From NCBI RefSeq assembly GCF_900111895.1, contig NZ_FOKB01000004.1, forward strand, positions 434,001 to 498,000: 64,000 nucleotides of DNA, written 5' to 3'. Positions 25,343 through 34,036 of the stretch are shown piece by piece. The notes beneath the pieces were generated by a model. It was not told where the DNA came from. It worked only from the letters and a program-made list of their open reading frames with translations, and did no database searches. Numbering within the stretch: the stretch's first letter is position 1; the number at the start of each line of letters is the position of its first letter. The position numbers were made by a program, and so were the translations under genes. This DNA comes from Pseudomonas simiae. GTDB lineage: Bacteria; Pseudomonadota; Gammaproteobacteria; Pseudomonadales; Pseudomonadaceae.

Positions 25343-27142
25343 TCAGGCCAGAACCGGCGCATGGTGGTCACGACGGTGCGCCGCTTCGCTGTGCTGGCTC
25401 TCGCCGTGCATCTCCGCCAGGCGGGTGATGAACTCGTCGACAAACACGCGCATGTCCGCGCTGACTTCCTTGTTGCGCGTGATCAGGCGGTTGTAGCCAA
25501 ACAACGCCGGGATCGCGACGAACAGGCCCATGGCCGTGGCCAGCAGCGCCGCCGCCATACCGGGGGCGATGGCGTTGATGTTCACGTCACCGGCCATGGC
25601 CGTGCCGAGGAACACCACCATGATCCCCAGCACGGTACCCAGCAGGCCGATGTACGGGCCGCCGGCAATGGCGTTAGACAAGGTCGAGAGCTTGGAACTG
25701 AGCACCTGGTTTTCGCGGGTGCGCACGCCGTCCATGGAGCAGCGGATGGCTTCGATGGTGGCGGCGGAGACCGACGAGGTGTCGGCGCCCTGAGCGCGGC
25801 GGGTGCGGATCTCCTTCACCGCCACCAGGTACAGGCGCCACAGCGAAGAATGAGCCAGGCGTTCGCCCAACGGGGCATCGTCGGCGTACATCTCCAGGCG
25901 CGTGCCGATCTGCGCGAAGTGCTCGCGGAAGACCTCGTTGGCGCTGCTCACACGGCTGACTTGGCGGTTCTTGCGCAACATGATGACCCATGACTGGAAC
26001 ATCATCGCCACCAGCACCAGGATGATCACCCAGGCATCCACCGGAACGGCGTTGAGCAGGAAGCCCAGGCTGCCGAAACCGAAGCCGGACTGTTCTTCAT
26101 CCACACCGTAGGCCACCAGTTTTGACTCGGCGCCCTGGGCGCTGGCATCGGCCAGCAACAGTGCCGCCGGACGCGCCACTTTGGACAGGCGCAGCTCATC
26201 GATGGCCCCGGCGAATGGCGGCCGCGTGTTGCCGGCTTCGGGCAGATCGGCACCGATGGCCAGTGGGGTGTTGAACGCCGGCAAAGCGACGGCCAGGGTG
26301 GCGGTTTCGCGGCCATTCACATACAGCGAGACCTTGTCACCCTCGGCGGTGAACGCCAGGTGCTGCCATTGGCCGGGGTTCAGCGGTTGAGTCGACACGG
26401 CGCGCTGGCCGTCGATGTCCACGAACGGCATGCCCTGGTTCAGCCCCAGCAACAGGCTGTGAGGGCCATCACGTCGAGCCAGAACGACTTGCTCGCCGCT
26501 GGCCTGGTCCAGGCGCAACCAGGCGCTGAAGGTGAACGCGCCACCTGCGGCGTGTTGCAGCGAAGGGCTGGCCGGCAACATCAACGCTTGGCCGTTGAAC
26601 TGCAAGGCGCGGCCGATCACTCCGTCGATGCTCACACCGGTGGCGTTCAGCGCGGTGTTGGCGTAGGCCGTGGTGTCCCGGGCCGGTGTACCGTTGGCCC
26701 CGTCGAAATGGTAGAGCGCGGTGTAGTTCGGGTCGAAGGTCAGTTGGCCGTTGGCGGTGGCCGGTGCCTTCTGGTTGCCGTAGTACATCCACAAGTCCTG
26801 GCGCTGGCCGCCTTCGACCTTGGGCACATCGACCCAGATCAGCGCCATGCCCATCAACGGATCGAAGCTCTCAATCTGATGATTGAACACCGTCTTGTCA
26901 TCGGCACTCACGAAACGCAGGTCGGCACCGTCATCCTTGACCCCATCAAAGGTAAAGTTGCCAGTGTGCAGGCGCACCAACAGCGCGGTGCGGCCCAGGG
27001 CCTGGTTGATCGCGGCGCCTTGGGCGGTGGTGTCTACCGAGATCTGCTTGCGGTAGTGCCAGTCGTCCTGCCACCAGGCGTGGGCGGTGGCCGGGAGCGT
27101 GAAGCCCAGGCAGATCAACAGGCTCAGGAATAGGCGTTGCAT
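25343..27142 (-). CDS. exbB2: ExbB/TolQ-family proton channel with N-terminal DUF2341 and LamG domains
   Basis: A 599-residue fusion. It has a signal peptide (MQRLFLSLLICLGFTLPATAHA), a DUF2341 domain (residues 23-125, WWQDDWHYRKQISVDTTAQGA...), a LamG/concanavalin-like domain (about 140-330, TALYHFDGANGTPARDTTAYAN ... GAIDELRLSKVARP), then a membrane segment and a complete MotA/TolQ/ExbB channel (GGPYIGLLGTVLGIMVVF, APGMAAALLATAMGLFVAIPALFGYN). Classical ExbB is about 240 aa and lacks any such periplasmic part. The lectin-like region is expected in the periplasm, perhaps sensing glycan or the secreted partner. It sits in the PA0693 position. Confidence 0.88.
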   Translation of the reverse strand: MQRLFLSLLICLGFTLPATAHAWWQDDWHYRKQISVDTTAQGAAINQALGRTALLVRLHTGNFTFDGVKDDGADLRFVSADDKTVFNHQIESFDPLMGMALIWVDVPKVEGGQRQDLWMYYGNQKAPATANGQLTFDPNYTALYHFDGANGTPARDTTAYANTALNATGVSIDGVIGRALQFNGQALMLPASPSLQHAAGGAFTFSAWLRLDQASGEQVVLARRDGPHSLLLGLNQGMPFVDIDGQRAVSTQPLNPGQWQHLAFTAEGDKVSLYVNGRETATLAVALPAFNTPLAIGADLPEAGNTRPPFAGAIDELRLSKVARPAALLLADASAQGAESKLVAYGVDEEQSGFGFGSLGFLLNAVPVDAWVIILVLVAMMFQSWVIMLRKNRQVSRVSSANEVFREHFAQIGTRLEMYADDAPLGERLAHSSLWRLYLVAVKEIRTRRAQGADTSSVSAATIEAIRCSMDGVRTRENQVLSSKLSTLSNAIAGGPYIGLLGTVLGIMVVFLGTAMAGDVNINAIAPGMAAALLATAMGLFVAIPALFGYNRLITRNKEVSADMRVFVDEFITRLAEMHGESQHSEAAHRRDHHAPVLA

Positions 27143-27166
27143 GGGTGAAGTCTCCGGAAGAAAAAG

Positions 27167-28783
27167 TCAGAAAGTCGCCTGCACACTGAAGTGCAGTCGC
27201 GAGTCCTGTTTCTGGGTGTTCGGTCCATCGAGCAGCGGGTAGCCCCAATCCAGGCTGCCGGACAACCATTTGCTCAAACTGGCGCGGGTGCCCAGGCCGA
27301 CACTGGCCAGGCTGTATTCGTCTTCTTGCTCGGGCAGCGGGTCGTGCAGGCGCATGCGCGCACCTTCAGCGAACGCGTAGAAGCGCCACTCCTGCACATA
27401 GCTGCCGAGGAACTTGGCCAGGGACGGCGTGCGTAACTCCTGGGAGAGCAAATACCCTTCGTCCCCGGTGCGTTCGGCCGCCAGGTAACCGCGCACCGAG
27501 GTGGCGCCACCGGCGGAGTACTGCTCGTTGGAGACCAGCGGGCCGGAGGCGAGTTGGAAGCCGCCCTTGGTCGCCGACTGCCAATCGTTGGCGAAGGTGT
27601 AGGTGTAATTCAGGTCACCTTTGAGCACGGCAAAACTGGCACTGGCCTTGTAGCGCTTGTACTCGAACGCTTCGGCATCGCTGCCATAGCCAAAGAACGC
27701 GCGGGTGCCCACCACCAGGTTCAGGCCCAAGCCCAATTGCGATTGCTCGGTGTAGCGAAAGCCGTTGTAGCCCAAGGTGAACGGCGCGTATTTGAGCGGC
27801 ACCTGGTCGCTGCTGGCGCCGAATTTCATCTGTTCGTCGAAGTCTTTGAAGTCCACGCCTAACGAGAATGAGTTGGCCCAGTTACCCGCCGCAGGCAGGT
27901 TGTAGATGGCTGACACACCGTATGAATGCCCTTTGCCCAGCACGTTGCTGCCACCGATGGTGGCAATGTTGCTATCGGACTGGTAACCGGAGAACTGCAA
28001 GGTCCAGCGCTCGTTGAGCGGTGCGCTGTAGGAGCCCGACCACACCTTGGCATTTTCGGTGTCCTGGGGCGCGGTGAAGTAGGTCAAGGCAATGCTGTGG
28101 CCCAATTGCCAGAGGTTGTCATACCCAAGGGTCGCTACCGAGCGCAGCTTCTCGGTGTCGGCGCTGTAGTCGTTGTTGAGGCCGAGGCTGGCGTGCCAGG
28201 GGTTCTGGTCTTCCACCTGCAAATCCACGTCCATGGTGCCGGGGCGTTGCCCCTCGCGTACCAGCGGCGTGACCTGGCGCCCAGCGCCACGATTGAGGCC
28301 CGCCAACTGTGTCTGTACCGTGGCGAAGTCCGGCACCGCGCCCTCCTCCAGAGCCGGCACTTGCTCGCGGATTTCCACCGGCGAATAATGCTTGGCACCC
28401 ACCACGCGCACCCGGCCGACTTTAGTCTCGCTCACCTGCAGGTAGACAATACCGTCATCGACCTTCTGCTCCGGCAACTCGACAAACACCGACTGGTAGC
28501 CACGCGACTGGTAGATCTTCTGCAACGCATCGCGGGCGCCTTCGATATCGCCCAAGGTCTTCTGCGGCCCCAGGAACGGATACACCGCTTCCTCGATCGT
28601 CGCCGCATCCAGGACCGTATTGCCACGCACGAAGTACTCGTTGACGTCGACCTTGCGCACGCCCTCGTCTTCCTCGGCCGACACCGGTTGCGCCAGGCTC
28701 CCCAGCGTCACGCAACACAGCGCCAACGTTAATTTGAACAGATGCTCCACACCGCCCCCTGACTGTCTGATTTTTTGCGCCAT
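27167..28783 (-). CDS. pdtB: TpsB-family outer-membrane transporter of two-partner secretion
   Basis: A 538-residue protein from the ATG at 28783. A signal peptide (LFKLTLALCCVTLGSLAQPVSA) is followed by a POTRA domain (VDVNEYFVRGNTVLDAATIEEAVYPFLGPQKTLGDIEGARDALQKIYQSRGYQSVFVELPEQKVDDGIVYLQVSE), a second POTRA-like segment, and a 16-strand barrel with the conserved motif-4 region (SNEQYSAGGATSVRGYLAAE, the VRGY tip) and a terminal phenylalanine. It should secrete the TpsA protein PdtA across the outer membrane. In P. aeruginosa PA0692 (pdtB) is next to pdtA; here about 6 kb of foreign genes lies between. Confidence 0.9.
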   Translation of the reverse strand: MAQKIRQSGGGVEHLFKLTLALCCVTLGSLAQPVSAEEDEGVRKVDVNEYFVRGNTVLDAATIEEAVYPFLGPQKTLGDIEGARDALQKIYQSRGYQSVFVELPEQKVDDGIVYLQVSETKVGRVRVVGAKHYSPVEIREQVPALEEGAVPDFATVQTQLAGLNRGAGRQVTPLVREGQRPGTMDVDLQVEDQNPWHASLGLNNDYSADTEKLRSVATLGYDNLWQLGHSIALTYFTAPQDTENAKVWSGSYSAPLNERWTLQFSGYQSDSNIATIGGSNVLGKGHSYGVSAIYNLPAAGNWANSFSLGVDFKDFDEQMKFGASSDQVPLKYAPFTLGYNGFRYTEQSQLGLGLNLVVGTRAFFGYGSDAEAFEYKRYKASASFAVLKGDLNYTYTFANDWQSATKGGFQLASGPLVSNEQYSAGGATSVRGYLAAERTGDEGYLLSQELRTPSLAKFLGSYVQEWRFYAFAEGARMRLHDPLPEQEDEYSLASVGLGTRASLSKWLSGSLDWGYPLLDGPNTQKQDSRLHFSVQATF

Positions 28784-28809
28784 CGCCGGATGTCCGGCGT
28801 GCGGCCTGC

Positions 28810-29412
28810 TCAATTGCTGGTGATCGAGGTGCTGCCGTGGCGTGCCAGCCAGGTGTGCAGCAGGGCGAAGTTCAACGAGAACTCCGGCATGTGCAGCAAG
28901 GCGCCACAAAACACGTCACCGATGATTTTCTGGATAAGTTGCACCGCACGCGGGTTGTTCAGCAGCGTGGCGATGTCGCGGGTCAGGGCATGAATGCTCC
29001 AGACCTTCTGGTTGAGGTCCAGGCCGACGAACCAGCGGAACAGCAGGTTGTAGTTCAGCTGTTCATGCAATTGCTGCTCGCTGGGCACCGAGTACAACAG
29101 TTGCAGCAGGAGGATCTGCAGGATGGTCTGTGGGGCGATCGACATCGCGGGTTCGGCGTTGAGCCAGTCACGGTGCTGGTCGAGCACTTCATCGATCTGT
29201 GGGCGCAGCAACACCAGGGAATGGCTGGCCGGGATGTAGCTGGAGACTTCCTTGCGGGTGCCCTGCCAATCGTCCTGGGAGACGATCCAGACCCAGGGGG
29301 CGCCATAGCGATAGACCGACACCGGCTTCTTGCGCGCGGCTTCGACGATCTTTGACAGGCGCTGATCGAGCTCCTGCATGCCGACTTTCGAGTAACGTTC
29401 CATAGTTCCCAT
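28810..29412 (-). CDS. phdA: PhdA-like protein: Phd/YefM N-terminus with InsH-type helical domain
   Basis: A 200-residue protein. Residues 1-50 (YSKVGMQELDQRLSKIVEAARKKPVSVYRYGAPWVWIVSQDDW) are a Phd/YefM-type antitoxin fold. The C-terminal part (LDQHRDWLNAEP ... TILQILLLQLLYSVPSEQQLHEQLNYNLLFRWFVGLDLNQKVWSIHALTRD) resembles the helical N-terminal domain of IS5/InsH transposases (DUF772), without a transposase core. The start is supported by CAGGAGTG 8 bases upstream. It is PA0691 in P. aeruginosa, where PhdA was linked to BfmR control of phage-mediated lysis in biofilms. Gene order phdA-pdtB is kept here. Confidence 0.83.
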   Translation of the reverse strand: MGTMERYSKVGMQELDQRLSKIVEAARKKPVSVYRYGAPWVWIVSQDDWQGTRKEVSSYIPASHSLVLLRPQIDEVLDQHRDWLNAEPAMSIAPQTILQILLLQLLYSVPSEQQLHEQLNYNLLFRWFVGLDLNQKVWSIHALTRDIATLLNNPRAVQLIQKIIGDVFCGALLHMPEFSLNFALLHTWLARHGSTSITSN

Positions 29413-29441
29413 TGCCCCACTCCTGGCATCCTGCTTGCGGC

Positions 29442-29470
29442 TGAAAAGCCCACCTTTCTGGTGGGCTCAA
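29442..29470 (-). terminator. Intrinsic-terminator-like hairpin just upstream of phdA
   Basis: Read on the minus strand, AGCCCACC, a 5-base loop and GGTGGGCT form a perfect 8-bp stem followed by TTTTC. It lies 30 bases before the phdA start, so it would act on transcripts arriving from further upstream. In the ancestral order that would be pdtA mRNA, making this an attenuator between exoprotein and transporter genes. Confidence 0.5.
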
Positions 29471-29589
29471 GCGCGTTACACAGAGGAGACGGGAGTGGCC
29501 ATGGGCTACCGAACTTTTGTCATGAAAGCTTCATTTTGGATTGGGTGGGGGGCAATTCTTGGTGGTTGGATCAAAGGCAGTTACGTGTA

Positions 29590-29670
29590 GGCGCTGGCTT
29601 GCCGACGATGCAGGCGAATCGGTACATCGGGCACACCCAGGTGATGCCATCGCAGGCAAGCCAGCGCCCA
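29590..29670. repeat. REP doublet
   Basis: gcgctggcttgcc (29591-29603) and ggcaagccagcgc (29655-29667) are perfect inverted copies around an imperfect spacer. It is the same family as the doublet at 52835-52919 (ctggcttgccg[ag]cgatgcagg core), and it marks the left side of the tyrosinase insertion. Confidence 0.75.
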
Positions 29671-29816
29671 CATTTTTACGAGTACGCCAGACCTGAACCG
29701 AGGCACTAAAGCCGCCGGGCTTTTGCTTTTGATCTGGGGCGCCCCGGCAGGACGCCGGGTGAGCCGCCGTAAGGGCGGACCCCATACCCGCCGTTACCTA
29801 AACAACGGATATGTAC
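29671..29816. repeat. Probable remnant of a Pseudomonas intergenic repeat element
   Basis: The right end caacggatatgtac (29803-29816) equals the terminal inverted repeat of the element at 52618-52940, and the body has several GC-rich hairpins (gccgccgtaagggcgg, cggcaggacgccg). The matching left end was not found. No protein start is visible here; the 404-base gap 29413-29816 holds only this, the REP doublet and the hairpin before phdA. Confidence 0.5.
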
Positions 29817-30305
29817 TCACCCCCCAGAACAAAACCCAACCCCCTGCAACGGCAGTTCATAAGACTTCTTAACCGTCCGCACCACCAACGTCGAGGAATA
29901 AGTCCGAATCGGAATATCCCGATAAGTCTCCAAAAACCGATAGATATACTCGGTGTACTCCGCAGCATCCCGAAACTTCGCCACCATCACAAAATCAAAC
30001 TCCCCGGTCATCAAATAACAATCCTGAATCTCCGGATGACTCAAGAGTATGTGCTGCATCCTGCGATCAATATCATTGCTGTCCCGATCCAGCTTGATCA
30101 GAAAAAAAGCGGTCACCTGGATCCCCAGCTTGCGCTCATCCAGTACCGCCACTTTCGCCTTGATAATCCCCACGCTTTCCATGCGGCGGATCCGCCGGTA
30201 ACAACTGGTGGATGACAGCCCCACACTGTCGCTCAACAATTCCAGGCTCTGGTCGCAATCCTTTTGCAACTTGCCCAGAATCTTCAAATCCATGGCGTCT
30301 GTCAT
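29817..30305 (-). CDS. Lrp/AsnC-family transcriptional regulator
   Basis: A 162-residue protein from the ATG at 30305 (MTDAMDLKILGKLQKDCDQSLELLSDSVGLSSTSCYRRIRRMESVGIIKAKVAVLDERKLG). An AsnC-type winged helix (residues 5-65) is followed by the RAM ligand-binding domain (TAFFLIKLDRDSNDIDRRMQHILLSHPEIQDCYLMTGEFDFVMVAKFRDAAEYTEYIYRFLE). Such proteins bind amino acids as effectors. It is divergent from the tyrosinase gene at 30452 across 146 bases and is the likely regulator of that operon; a tyrosine or aromatic-acid effector would be consistent but is not shown. Confidence 0.88.
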   Translation of the reverse strand: MTDAMDLKILGKLQKDCDQSLELLSDSVGLSSTSCYRRIRRMESVGIIKAKVAVLDERKLGIQVTAFFLIKLDRDSNDIDRRMQHILLSHPEIQDCYLMTGEFDFVMVAKFRDAAEYTEYIYRFLETYRDIPIRTYSSTLVVRTVKKSYELPLQGVGFCSGG

Positions 30306-30451
30306 CGGTTCCAAATCGTCCTTGAAAATTGCAATGAATCCGTCGCAATGACGGGCCAATTTGCACAAATCCTGCGCAGTGGCTAGTTAACATCGATTCA
30401 GCTTAGCAGCCCGGCCAACACCTGGCCTCATGGCGGCATGAGAGGGATCTT

Positions 30452-32239
30452 ATGATAGTCGCGAAACCGACATGGACCGCTGATATCCAAGGACTTTTCA
30501 GCGCGCCCTACTGGATACCCGCCAGCCAGCGCGCCGCCGTCGCGGCCACTTGGATAGGCTGCATGAATGCCTACGATGTGTTCCTGGAAGACCCGGCGTC
30601 GGTCAAGACCTGGTCGGAAACCATCTACCAGCACCTCGCTTCGCGCAATATGCCGCTGACCACCGACCCGCAACAATTCTGGCCGATCGACGCGCTGGAA
30701 ACCTTCCGCCTGTGGGTCAACCAGGGTTGGCGGCTGGACAGCATCTCGCCATTCGACCTGGCCGAGCGCATCCCGCCACCGGCGCTGCCGTACCCGGTCA
30801 AACGCGTGCGCCAGGACATCCGTTCGCTGAGCGCCGAGGCGCTGAACCTTTACCGTGCCAAACTGGATGACGTGATGCACATCGGCGACCCTGACAGCGG
30901 CTCGCCCTGGCAGCGTTACGCCTATATCCATACCAACTGGTGCCTGCATTACCAGGAAGCCTTCGCCCTGTGGCATCGCGCCTATCTGCTGTACCTGGAA
31001 GCGTTGATCGACTGCGCGATTCCTTACTGGGACTGGATGGCCGTAGATGCCAGCGTTGACGGCAGCCCTCAGGCCGGCCTGCCCCAAGCGTTTCTCGATG
31101 AAACCTATGTGCACCCGCAGACCGGCGAAGTACGACGCAACCCGTTGCGTTATGCGGCGGCCAAGGACGGCTGCTCCAAGGTCTGCGCCAGCACGCCGGT
31201 CGAAGGCGTCGACTGCCGGTATGTGCAGCGCAACCCGCTGTTCTATACCCAAGGCGAGGCCTTTCGTTTCGAGCGGACCCAGTTGTATGGCATGAGCCGG
31301 ATCTTCCAGCAGCAGGTGGTCGATGCGCTCGCGTTCACCACGTTCAGCCAGCCCCAGGGAGTACCGGGTTATCCCTGGGCCAACATCACCTTTTTCGACC
31401 CGCCGCAACCGAACAACCTGTACCCCAACCGCACACTGAATTTCGACGGGCTCTACGAGCAGCCCCACGACAACTATCACGGCTGGATCGGCGGTGACAT
31501 GGCCGACAACGCCTACACCGCGTTCGACCCGGTGTTCTGCTCCTATCACGCCAATATCGACCGCATGTTGGAAGTCTGGATCCGCGCCAATCCGGCGGCG
31601 CAGTACACCACCCAATGCCTGCTGCAACCCTTCGCCGGGCACCAGGCCGATGAGGTGACCTTCACCAGCGCCGATGCCTGGCGCTACACCAGCCTCGGCG
31701 ACATGGCCCAGGACAGCCGGCACATCGGCTACGACTACGGCACCCCAGTGGCTCCACAGTTCGGCGCGGCCAAGGCTGCGTGCTGCCATCAGAAACAGTC
31801 CGTAGCCACCGGCCCCTGGGTGGTGTTCGACCACGTGCGCTGCACCCACGACACCTATCTGATCGACGTCTTCCTCAATCAGCCCGGTGCCACGGCGCAA
31901 CACGCGAATGCCAACAACCCGCATTACGTCGGACGCTTCAGCCGCATCGGCATGGGCCTGGTGGATGACAAGGGCCGCTGCATCACCCAAGGCGTCTCCC
32001 GCGCACTGAATGCCGCGCGCAACGCCCAGGCGCTGAACCTCAAACCGACCGATGCGGCGCAGTTATCGCTGATCGTGACCCATCCCGATACTGGCCAGGT
32101 GTTGACGCCCGATGCATACGCGCCCCTGCCTGGCTTTATCGCCCAACTGGTGTGGGACAACCCACGCCAAACCTCCGCCGGCCCCGCTCCGGACGCCGGT
32201 TGCTGCTCCACCAACACCAATGCTGGAGAACCAACATGA
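30452..32239 (+). CDS. Tyrosinase (type-3 copper monooxygenase/oxidase)
   Basis: A 595-residue protein. The CuA site is H160, H166 and H175 (IHTNWCLHYQEAFALWHRAYL) with a nearby Cys164 that could give a thioether bridge; the CuB site is H339, H343 and H366 (PHDNYHGWIGGDM ... CSYHANIDRMLEVW). All six copper ligands are present. It is longer than Streptomyces tyrosinases (about 280 aa), with a roughly 100-residue N-terminal extension and a C-terminal beta domain ending in CCSTNTN. No signal peptide is visible. It oxidises phenols to o-quinones; the substrate is unknown. It overlaps the next gene by 4 bases (ATGA). The ATG at 30452 has a gagagg ribosome site. Confidence 0.9.
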   Translation: MIVAKPTWTADIQGLFSAPYWIPASQRAAVAATWIGCMNAYDVFLEDPASVKTWSETIYQHLASRNMPLTTDPQQFWPIDALETFRLWVNQGWRLDSISPFDLAERIPPPALPYPVKRVRQDIRSLSAEALNLYRAKLDDVMHIGDPDSGSPWQRYAYIHTNWCLHYQEAFALWHRAYLLYLEALIDCAIPYWDWMAVDASVDGSPQAGLPQAFLDETYVHPQTGEVRRNPLRYAAAKDGCSKVCASTPVEGVDCRYVQRNPLFYTQGEAFRFERTQLYGMSRIFQQQVVDALAFTTFSQPQGVPGYPWANITFFDPPQPNNLYPNRTLNFDGLYEQPHDNYHGWIGGDMADNAYTAFDPVFCSYHANIDRMLEVWIRANPAAQYTTQCLLQPFAGHQADEVTFTSADAWRYTSLGDMAQDSRHIGYDYGTPVAPQFGAAKAACCHQKQSVATGPWVVFDHVRCTHDTYLIDVFLNQPGATAQHANANNPHYVGRFSRIGMGLVDDKGRCITQGVSRALNAARNAQALNLKPTDAAQLSLIVTHPDTGQVLTPDAYAPLPGFIAQLVWDNPRQTSAGPAPDAGCCSTNTNAGEPT

Positions 32240-33969
32240 GCACGCCCTTCACCCAATTCACCTCGCCTGCCGAGCAAGCCCCCAAGGACTACAACAAGCT
32301 GGGCCTGGAAAACCAGCTGCCGACCTTCGAAACCGACTGGAACAACAACGTCACCGGCTGGACCCAGATGTCGGTGATCGGCAACCCCTGGTCCAACCTC
32401 AATGACGCACCGCGTTCGGGCTATTACAACCCGCTGGACAGCGGCTACGGCACGCAGACGCCAGTGACCATCACCTGGCAGCCCTTCCCCAACCGGCTGT
32501 GGACGTTTTTCTACAACGACGGCGCCGCCGTGGTCCCACAATTGGGCGGCAAGGCCATGACCCTTGACCAGGTGATGCAGCTGACCGACCACGGTCAGAT
32601 CACGCTCAACAACACCCTGTATTCGCTGTACCCGGACCCGAAAGCGACCCAGCTGCAGATCCCCAGCGTGCTGTGCAAGTCCATCAACTGGAACGGCCCC
32701 TACGCTGACTTTTCACCCTCGGGCCCACGGGGCTGGCTGGATGAATATTGCGAGTGGTCGATCACCCGCGACCCCGACGGCAACATGCGCAGCATCATGT
32801 TCACCAGCGAGAACCCGGCCTATTTCCTGACCATGTGGAACATCGACCCGCAGGCCGTGCTCGGGCTGTACAAAGCGTACGTCGACCCGCAAGTGAAGAT
32901 CGAAGACCTGTACCTGCGCTACACCGCCAACGGCCCGACCGGCAAGGCCGGCGAGCCGGTGCTTGACCCGACCACCGGCCAGCCCGCCTACGACACCGTG
33001 AACAAATGGAACAGCGGCACTGTGCGTATACCGGGCGTGTCGGGCGGCGCGATGCACCTGACCTCCGGCCCCAATACCTTGAGTGCCGAGATCTACCTCG
33101 CGGCCGCGGCCACCATCCTGCGGCCGATCAAGAGCAGCGCCAACCAACAGAGCCTGATCTGCTGCGCCCAATACGGGCAGAACTACCGCAACTCCGATCC
33201 GCATATCGGTTTCTCCGCTAACCAGGAAGCCGTCAAAGCCCTGATTTCACTGACCAACCCCATCGGCCTGTACCTGCAACAACCGAAATCCTTCAGCACC
33301 TGGAAAGGCCCTCAAGGCCAGGATGTCAGCAGCTACTGGCATGTCACCCGAGGCACTGCCGGCACCGGGCCGAACAAGTCCGACCAGATCCTGCAAGCCG
33401 TCTTCGAGGTGCCCCAAAGCGCGGGGTTCTCGATCAACGAAATCACCATCAACGGCACGCCGATTGATTACGTGTGGGTGATCGCCAACGAGCTGAGTGT
33501 GGCCCTCAGCGTCACCCCGGCACCGCTCACCGCCACGCCCGAGGAATGCGATTGCGTAGCGGCGAACACCACCGATGCGCAACCCTGGCCGGTGCAGTTG
33601 CTGCCGATTGACCTGTTCTACGGACAGTCCCCCAGCGACTTGCCGGCCAGCTTTGCCCCCGGCAGCTCAGGCCAGTTCGTGCTGGTGGTGCAAGGGGCCG
33701 ATCCGAATACCACTGCGGCGGATGCGCGGGTGCAGTTTTCCAATCCAGGGATCACTGCCCAGGTCACGGAATTCCTGCCGGATGCCTCGGCGATTCCAGG
33801 GCAGACCGACAGCGGCGGCACCCAGGGCTACATCATGACCGTCACCGTCAGCAGCAACGCGGTGCCGGGGCTGGTCAGCGTGCGCGCGCTTAACCCCAGC
33901 GAAGCCGCCAACCCCAGCGCCACCCAGCACCCGTGGGAAAGCGGCCTGGCGCTGGTGCCTGGCGTCTGA
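32236..33969 (+). CDS. Tyrosinase-linked protein of unknown family
   Basis: A 577-residue protein from the ATG at 32236 (MSTPFTQFTSPAEQAPKDYNKLGLENQLPTFETDWNNNVTGWTQMS). It has no signal peptide and no membrane helix. It is rich in W, Y, N and P, with a paired cysteine segment (LICCAQYGQNYRNSDPHIGFSANQEAV), a CDC triplet (PEECDCVAANTTDAQ) and an Ig-like C-terminal beta region (FVLVVQGADPNTTAADARVQFSNPGITAQVTEF). I do not recognise a named family. The 4-base overlap with the tyrosinase gene suggests coupled translation and a stable complex, perhaps a partner, substrate or copper-loading protein. Confidence 0.75.
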   Translation: MSTPFTQFTSPAEQAPKDYNKLGLENQLPTFETDWNNNVTGWTQMSVIGNPWSNLNDAPRSGYYNPLDSGYGTQTPVTITWQPFPNRLWTFFYNDGAAVVPQLGGKAMTLDQVMQLTDHGQITLNNTLYSLYPDPKATQLQIPSVLCKSINWNGPYADFSPSGPRGWLDEYCEWSITRDPDGNMRSIMFTSENPAYFLTMWNIDPQAVLGLYKAYVDPQVKIEDLYLRYTANGPTGKAGEPVLDPTTGQPAYDTVNKWNSGTVRIPGVSGGAMHLTSGPNTLSAEIYLAAAATILRPIKSSANQQSLICCAQYGQNYRNSDPHIGFSANQEAVKALISLTNPIGLYLQQPKSFSTWKGPQGQDVSSYWHVTRGTAGTGPNKSDQILQAVFEVPQSAGFSINEITINGTPIDYVWVIANELSVALSVTPAPLTATPEECDCVAANTTDAQPWPVQLLPIDLFYGQSPSDLPASFAPGSSGQFVLVVQGADPNTTAADARVQFSNPGITAQVTEFLPDASAIPGQTDSGGTQGYIMTVTVSSNAVPGLVSVRALNPSEAANPSATQHPWESGLALVPGV

Positions 33970-33977
33970 GTGCCTGC

Positions 33978-34006
33978 CGGCCGCCCCTGCCTGGCGTGGG
34001 CGGCCG
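33978..34006 (+). terminator. GC-rich hairpin inside the tyrosinase operon
   Basis: cggccgccc (33978-33986) and gggcggccg (33998-34006) form a perfect 9-bp stem with an 11-base loop between the second and third genes, without a T-run. It may dampen expression of the cytochrome gene or protect the upstream mRNA end. Confidence 0.45.
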
Positions 34007-34036
34007 CTTCTTGAGTCTTGAGCAAGGAATGCGACC

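Noticed and set aside
28810-29412. Degenerate IS5-type transposase
   Set aside because: Only the InsH-type helical N-terminal domain is present, behind a Phd fold, with no DDE core and no terminal repeats. The gene is conserved in this place as phdA, so it is a domesticated protein, not IS debris.
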